A stretch of 64,000 nt of DNA, taken from SG-bin7 sp964498095 (lineage in GTDB: Bacteria; Bdellovibrionota; Bdellovibrionia; Bdellovibrionales; SG-bin7). The notes under the pieces are model-generated. The model made no database searches. It was not told the origin of the DNA and saw only the letters and a list, made by a program, of their open reading frames with translations. The stretch covers positions 1-64,000 of the forward strand of contig CAZCFY010000015.1 of assembly GCA_964498095.1 (NCBI GenBank), given 5' to 3'. This document shows positions 59,657 to 64,000 of the stretch, in pieces (within the stretch, counting starts at the first letter, position 1; each line of letters starts with the position of its first letter). A program made the position numbers and the translations under genes.

Positions 59657-60616
59657 TTAGATCCCTGAGATACGAATGTGATCTACTAAATAGTACCAAT
59701 CATTGGCCTGAGGGCCGTCGCGCGTAAGTTTGCGATCAACCCATCCTTGCTGATAACTAATGTCATTAATGGGATTTCCGCCGGAATCCAATCCTATATA
59801 ATCACCAACCAGCTCGCCGTTAACCCACCAGCGAATGCGGCCATCTTTTCTGCCGGGAGCAGAGCTTCTTCTCATAACCGACTCGACCAAATGCCACTTG
59901 TTGCGCGCAACTACATGGTCTGGTTTAATATTCGGTGGCAGATTCATGGAACCCGGTTGGCAAAAGCGATCACCGGGTACCAAATGGCAATTGTCGACGT
60001 TTGTGCCTGCAATGGGAGTAAAGCCGATATATCCCTCATCAAGAGTCTTAAATTCATATTTTCCCCAGCTTACATATCCCTGAATTCCCCCGGTGAGAAT
60101 TATAAATAGACGGTTACTATAACCACCCTCAAAGTTGGGATTCGCCTTCCAAACAAGTCCCACGTAAACTTCATCAAACATCCGCTGATAATAATCCATT
60201 TGAATACCACCATTACCGTTATCCGCCGCCGGTCGCAGACTTTTTAAAACCGAGCTCGGCGATACGGGGGCATCATTACATTGGGTAATGAAGTGATATT
60301 TTTTTTCGGGATCGGGATAGGCATCAGCAAGGCCCTGGCCCGCGATGGAATCAAATCCCCAATCGACCATTCGCTGGTATTGGGTCGGTTCGTTGGGAAA
60401 TTTCGGGAATGACGGATCTGGTTTAGCCCCGCAAATCGGGTCGCCGCTTGAGACTACAGGTGGTGGTGGATTTGGTAAATCCGGTATCTGTGTTGCCGGT
60501 GGCGTTTGGGTGGAAGAAATCTGTGTTTTTTGAAGTGCTCTAAACTGCGAACAATTCTGAAATAGTAATCCCAAAATAAAAAGCGGCGTTAGCCATTTCG
60601 CCCGGTTGATCCCCAT
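59657..60616 (-). CDS. Lipoprotein with predicted jelly-roll (lectin/lyase-like) domain
   Basis: The N-terminus carries a lipobox-like LLFQNCSQ and a Pro/Thr-rich linker. The rest (about 75-319) has the strand pattern of a concanavalin-like jelly roll as seen in polysaccharide lyases and GH16-type proteins: MFDEVYVGLVWKANPNFEGG, RLFIILTGGIQGYVSWG, NKWHLVESVMRRSS, GRIRWWVNGELVGDYIGLD and a closing WYYLVDHIRISGI. Catalytic residues cannot be assigned. It may bind or cut a glycan outside the cell. Its FQNC box is like that of the DUF1592 lipoprotein. Confidence 0.75.
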   Translation of the reverse strand: MGINRAKWLTPLFILGLLFQNCSQFRALQKTQISSTQTPPATQIPDLPNPPPPVVSSGDPICGAKPDPSFPKFPNEPTQYQRMVDWGFDSIAGQGLADAYPDPEKKYHFITQCNDAPVSPSSVLKSLRPAADNGNGGIQMDYYQRMFDEVYVGLVWKANPNFEGGYSNRLFIILTGGIQGYVSWGKYEFKTLDEGYIGFTPIAGTNVDNCHLVPGDRFCQPGSMNLPPNIKPDHVVARNKWHLVESVMRRSSAPGRKDGRIRWWVNGELVGDYIGLDSGGNPINDISYQQGWVDRKLTRDGPQANDWYYLVDHIRISGI

Positions 60617-60670
60617 TACTCAATAATAATGCCTAATAGTGCCCTATTGACTCTCTCAATTGGCATGGGA

Positions 60671-60699
60671 AGACGTGAAACCTTTTAGGTTTTTCGTCT
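60671..60699 (-). terminator. Weak terminator-like hairpin
   Basis: AGACGTGAAACC and GGTTTTTCGTCT pair in 10 of 12 positions around a five-base loop, between the lipoprotein start and the stop of the frameshifted gene. It could end the minus-strand transcript reading through 60732. Confidence 0.4.
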
Positions 60700-60731
60700 C
60701 ATATTGAGATTATGCTACACGCCGGTTATTA

Positions 60732-61383
60732 TCAGCGCTCGCGACGACCGGCGCGCATGCGTGCACCTTGCGCTCTGCGCGCCGAAGTCTCCTCTTCTTC
60801 GCGTTTTTTCGCGGCCAATCTCTCTTTATCTACTTCGGCAAAAGATTTGGGATTTTCTAGTCGCTCCTTTACCTGGTCGAATTCTTCTTTTGATAAAACA
60901 TTTTCATGTGGATAAAAGTATTTGTGAGTCGACCGGGTCGTAAACGCCGGGCACTTAATTGTTTCGGAAGTGAATCTGAAATTGACTTTTATTTCTTTGA
61001 CCACATCTACGACATATCGATTTCCCCACCGACCATGTTCACAAGTATACCATTTAATATCAATGGACTGTAAACGCTTATCCTTTCTATAGGCTTCGGA
61101 TTCTTTAATACTGTCGAGACAATGGTTTATGCGATCATAGGCCACATAATTGCGAAATTCCTCTGCGTCCACGATATCTTCCGATCTTTTTTTAGCATCG
61201 AGCATTTCTTGAGTTACTCGCACCTTTCGCGAAAGAAGTGCCGCAAGCTGGTCGCCATGCAAATTTTTTGGATCTCGGTCTCTTATATCCCGCGCCACCC
61301 TCATCGCATTCCCCCCACTCTGCGTAAACAAAGGGCCCGAATAAAAGACAAAATGCACAAATAACAATACTAAAATATTTCAT
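60732..61383 (-). pseudogene. Exported protein gene with apparent frameshift in a G6 tract
   Basis: A GGAG ribosome binding site precedes ATG 61383, which begins a good signal peptide (MKYFSIVICAFCLLFGPFVYA) in one frame. That frame stops being protein-like just after it. The next frame, joined at a run of six G on the coding strand (61311-61316), continues SGGNAMRVARDIRDRDPKN for about 195 more residues to the stop at 60732. The GGNA block after the signal resembles the neighbouring protein at 62433-63494. One missing or two extra G would restore the reading frame. It may be a sequencing error, a real pseudogene or slippage-controlled expression. The product has several cysteines and a basic Glu/Arg-rich tail. 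Confidence 0.65.
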
Positions 61384-61418
61384 GTTCACTCCATTTAGTT
61401 TTTTTATTCTCCGAAGAC

Positions 61419-62180
61419 TTAAAACACACTGCGGGTTCCACTGCCTTTAGTGGCGGGTTTAGGTGAAAACTCCTCGCCGACGATCAAGTTATGCTCGACC
61501 ATGACATCGGCAAGCTTTTTAACCACAAGGCCTTTTTTGGCCAATATATTTTGTAGCTCATCAACCTCCGGCGATTTCTTTTCGTCCACCTGTTTTTGAA
61601 TCGCAGCTCTGAATGCTTCTCGCTTTTTTGCTTTATCTTGTAGCGCGGCAGCTCTAGGACCAATGTCTTTGCCAATTGCCGCAACACCTTGTTCGCCGAT
61701 TCCCAATTTGTTTCCATAATAGCGGGCCAAAAAAACCGTATAAATGGCCTTCTTTTTTGCTTCGACAGGAAGTTCTGACCTTACGATTCTGTTGATATAA
61801 GGGTCAGCCAACCGTCTTTGGGTCAGACTTTTCATGGTACCCGCCATATCTATTGCGAGATTCGTTGCCCTATCTCCCAAATCTTTTGCCTCTAGGAAAT
61901 TTTTAAGAGCGCTTTCATATGAGTACGTATCCTTACTATTTGAAGTTTGAAATGATAGGGCTTCCGCCGAAATTTTCGCCAGCTCCTCTGGACAGATTTT
62001 ATGGGTTTTCATCAAGTCTCTATACTCATTCATTTTTTCGGGAGAAATTTTTTTGCTTTCAATTTCGGCCCTGACATCGGCAAGCATGGCCTTGGGGTCA
62101 TTGAATAGACAATCTGCAAATGCCGGTAATGCGATCTGTAAAAATAGCGCAAGCATGGCGAGCTTTGAAAAAAAATGCAT
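61419..62180 (-). CDS. Exported helical protein of unknown function, 253 aa
   Basis: A signal peptide (MHFFSKLAMLALFLQIALPAFAD) leads to a mostly helical, Lys/Ala-rich protein (AEIESKKISPEKMNEYRDLM, LAIDMAGTMKSLTQRRL, EAKKKAIYTVFLARYYGN) with two cysteines near the start (DCLFND, HKICPEE). GGAG precedes the ATG. No family is recognised. It lies upstream of the frameshifted gene and reads in the same direction, 35 bases apart. Confidence 0.7.
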   Translation of the reverse strand: MHFFSKLAMLALFLQIALPAFADCLFNDPKAMLADVRAEIESKKISPEKMNEYRDLMKTHKICPEELAKISAEALSFQTSNSKDTYSYESALKNFLEAKDLGDRATNLAIDMAGTMKSLTQRRLADPYINRIVRSELPVEAKKKAIYTVFLARYYGNKLGIGEQGVAAIGKDIGPRAAALQDKAKKREAFRAAIQKQVDEKKSPEVDELQNILAKKGLVVKKLADVMVEHNLIVGEEFSPKPATKGSGTRSVF

Positions 62181-62378
62181 TTTTTCTCCGTTCTTAATTT
62201 TTTTATTTCTAATTGTGATGCTTCAAAAACATTAAAGCCTTACTTTAATGTTAAATAGTTTTTGCCTAGCATGTAAACTTTTTTTGGCAGAGCCTAATCT
62301 TAACAGCAAAAAATAGAGAGACTAACCCATTCTTGAGCCGATGCAAATTAACTAAATTGGAAGAATTTGCTACTCAGC

Positions 62379-62400
62379 CACTTCCGCTGCGGCGAAAGTG
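62379..62400. repeat. Short imperfect GC-rich palindrome
   Basis: CACTTCCGC and GCGAAAGTG pair with one mismatch around TGCG, between the exported-protein gene and the putative peptidase gene. The composition recalls the REP-like units elsewhere but the arms differ, so membership is unsure. Confidence 0.4.
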
Positions 62401-62432
62401 ACTGCAGAGACTTTGCTATTGGCGCGCAGCTA

Positions 62433-63494
62433 TTAGTGCGGACCGTAAATTAAGTGTTCAACTTCCGTAGTGCCGCCGGTTGTTTTGTTAGGAAAAACCA
62501 GTTTGGCGTGCTGGCGCAAACATTGGCCCATATAAAAAGTCGTAAACGTTAGCGCTTGGCGGGTTCCATTTATCTCTTGGTAAAGATCACTCGCATTTTC
62601 TCCACCCACACCTAAAGTGCAGTTTACAAATCCCTGATCCTTAATGCATTTATTGTCGCCCAGAGTTTTAAAAAACATATAGAGCGAACCCTCATGTTGG
62701 GTGACCTCAATATCTCCAACGATAGGGAGCAAATATATCCGGCCAACCTTGTCCACAAACTGGCGGGTTAAACTCTGATCCGTTCTCCAGTCCTTGCAAC
62801 TATTTGAGTTATTACACTCTCGTTGACGCGTAAAGAGCTGATACTTGCCCACTGTGGCTTTAACCAATCCCCCGCCGGGGGCATTGTCGGTCGGTCTCAC
62901 AGTACCAACAGGAAAATTTATATTCTTAAAATCCGCTTTTGGCGGAACACCACAATTTTTTTCGCTAAAGGGGTCTTCTCCAGGGCAATACAATACTTCG
63001 CGGGCTTTCATAATTCCAGACGCCGCACGGTCGGCAAAGGACTCCTCATCAAAGTTAAATTTAAAATGATGTATCGATTCGTGAATAAGAATTTGTGCTA
63101 CTAACTCCGGGATGGAATCCATCAGTTCGGGAGATAATCTGGGAACAGTACAGTATTTTTTAGAAAAATAGATCACATTGTTACGACCCTCAAACGTAAA
63201 GGCACAGTCCGTACCCATTACCACAGGTCTCCATTCATGATCGGACTTTATCACATCTTCGATCAAGTCATTTTTATTGGCAAGAATCCATTCTCGAACC
63301 TCGATCGGCGTTCTTTCGTCGAAAGAGCAACGAGTTAGGCGTTTTAGCTTTTCAACGGCGATATCTCGGGCCCCCTGAAAAAGCAAACGAAGGCCGCCAC
63401 CGGCATTCCCGCCGCTATCCCCGCCTACGGCGAATGCCGCTGGAGATTTCAGAATCACCAGTAAAAGCAAAGAAAACAATATTTTAAACTTCAT
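62433..63494 (-). CDS. Exported protein with HESIHH metalloprotease-like motif
   Basis: 353 residues with a signal peptide (to about residue 22, AFAVGG) followed by GGDSGGNAGGG. In the middle, VAQILIHESIHHFKFNFDEESFADR contains HExxH and, 15 or so residues on, acidic residues (DEESFADR) that could give the third zinc ligand. The C-terminal part has several cysteine pairs (YCPGEDP, NCGVPP, ECNNSNSCKDW, KCIKDQGFVNC). No named family is recognised. It overlaps the upstream DUF4423 gene by four bases, so an unusual pair: a likely regulator and a likely exported peptidase. Confidence 0.75.
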   Translation of the reverse strand: MKFKILFSLLLLVILKSPAAFAVGGDSGGNAGGGLRLLFQGARDIAVEKLKRLTRCSFDERTPIEVREWILANKNDLIEDVIKSDHEWRPVVMGTDCAFTFEGRNNVIYFSKKYCTVPRLSPELMDSIPELVAQILIHESIHHFKFNFDEESFADRAASGIMKAREVLYCPGEDPFSEKNCGVPPKADFKNINFPVGTVRPTDNAPGGGLVKATVGKYQLFTRQRECNNSNSCKDWRTDQSLTRQFVDKVGRIYLLPIVGDIEVTQHEGSLYMFFKTLGDNKCIKDQGFVNCTLGVGGENASDLYQEINGTRQALTFTTFYMGQCLRQHAKLVFPNKTTGGTTEVEHLIYGPH

Positions 63495-64000
63495 ACTTGC
63501 TCCGATCGCGACAACGGAAAAAATTGAATCTGAAACTGATACACACTGTCGCAGTCTGTGTTATCTTTTCCACTCATTAACAAATCAAAATCAGATTTGA
63601 ATTTGCGAATTAACATTTTAGCTTCTTTAATACGCGAACTATTAAAGGCGAGAGTCAATGCGGTTACTTCGCGGTTTTCCACCGGCACATCCGAAATGGA
63701 CTTGGCGGCGTTTTCTAACATTTGATAATGAAATTTCCGGATGAAGTTATCGGCGCGGTCCTCCGTGGTGTGCAACGCCTCTGAGATAACAATTTTTTGA
63801 TTAGCCGTATCTACCTTGAGTGCGCCAATGCGGATTAAATTATCGAACATTTTTTGGATTTGCTCTTTGGTCACATTATAGCGCAAATGCCGGCAAACCC
63901 ATTCGGCGTTGGGCTGGAATCCCCGAACTTTTACCAATTGACGAAGGGCATACCCATACCAGTCAGAAATAAGAGCGAAATCCTTGGGATCTAGAACCCG
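63491..64000 (-). CDS. TIGR02147/DUF4423-type protein (5' end outside window)
   Basis: The frame is open to the window edge, so the start lies beyond it; a TTG at 63937 is internal. At the edge, DFALISDWYGYALRQLVKV matches the ISDWYxYAL signature of TIGR02147 proteins, followed by the winged-helix-like stretch NAEWVCRHLRYNVTKEQIQKMFDNLIRIGAL and the DUF4423 part (NREVTALTLAFNSSRIKEAKMLI). Compared with the 31.5 kb protein, this one keeps the family's typical C-terminal layout. It overlaps the putative peptidase gene by four bases (ATGA), implying co-expression. Confidence 0.88.
   Translation of the reverse strand, partial: RVLDPKDFALISDWYGYALRQLVKVRGFQPNAEWVCRHLRYNVTKEQIQKMFDNLIRIGALKVDTANQKIVISEALHTTEDRADNFIRKFHYQMLENAAKSISDVPVENREVTALTLAFNSSRIKEAKMLIRKFKSDFDLLMSGKDNTDCDSVYQFQIQFFPLSRSEQV

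Overview
The window looks like a chromosomal segment of a Gram-negative, respiring, predator-like member of the Bdellovibrionota (inferred). The support is two TIGR02147/DUF4423-type proteins (31.5 kb and the right edge), very many small exported proteins of unknown function, lipoproteins with an FQNC-type lipobox, a DUF4360 pair, many phosphorelay proteins and a cbb3-type oxidase. Most genes favour GCC/CGC-type codons. The stretch from about 49.1 to 53.8 kb is visibly more AT-rich and looks acquired. A 100-base run of N at 36.4 kb marks an assembly gap.

Layout. 0-1 kb: end of an SNF2-type helicase. 2.5-5.4 kb: a cbb3 oxidase operon in which CcoO is fused to two further c-type haem domains, followed by two tiny membrane proteins, the second too short for routine gene calling. 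5.5-9 kb: an exported EF-hand-like protein, a RoxA-like dihaem cytochrome, a LamG-like lipoprotein and a GlsB/YeaQ-type membrane protein. 9.2-10.7 kb: a PAS histidine kinase with a single-domain response regulator. 10.8-19.5 kb: exported proteins, including two HExxH putative metalloproteases, a modular repeat protein, and a run of five overlapping genes for small Cys-containing exported proteins. 19.5-28.8 kb: a sugar aminotransferase, an HNH nuclease, a repeat-rich intergenic region, a FecR-domain protein, the SrkA kinase and a patatin-like phospholipase. 28.9-30.9 kb: an ECF sigma factor operon with a membrane protein, a DUF3106 protein and a predicted beta-barrel. 31.1-32.3 kb: HTH regulator, DUF4423 protein and a small exported protein in overlapping reading frames. 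32.5-33.9 kb: tandem DUF4360 proteins separated by a perfect 13-bp inverted repeat.

34-48.8 kb: a hybrid kinase, a REP-type Y1 transposase (RAYT) surrounded by GC-rich short repeats and the assembly gap, an ATP-grasp enzyme, a CheA-like kinase with an N-terminal receiver, an FAD monooxygenase, an FTR1-cytochrome c iron permease under an ArsR-type repressor with an intact alpha-5 metal site and a palindromic operator, a LysR regulator next to a squalene-hopene-cyclase-family enzyme, and an Hpt-receiver protein. 48.98 kb: tRNA-Pro(CGG), with an IS481-type relic directly downstream. 49.3-53.8 kb: AT-rich exported proteins, including a kinase-like one. 54.2-57.3 kb: a DUF1592/DUF1588 cytochrome plus Tat-exported DUF1552 pair. 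57.4-64 kb: exported proteins and a lipoprotein, a frameshifted exported protein, and a DUF4423 protein overlapping a putative HExxH metalloprotease.

Working together: the oxidase operon, FTR1-cytochrome and other c-type cytochromes form a respiratory and iron theme. Four multidomain phosphorelay proteins and the sigma and HTH regulators form a dense signalling layer. The largest class, exported proteins and putative peptidases without recognised function, fits an organism that works on its surroundings or prey. That last link is inference.
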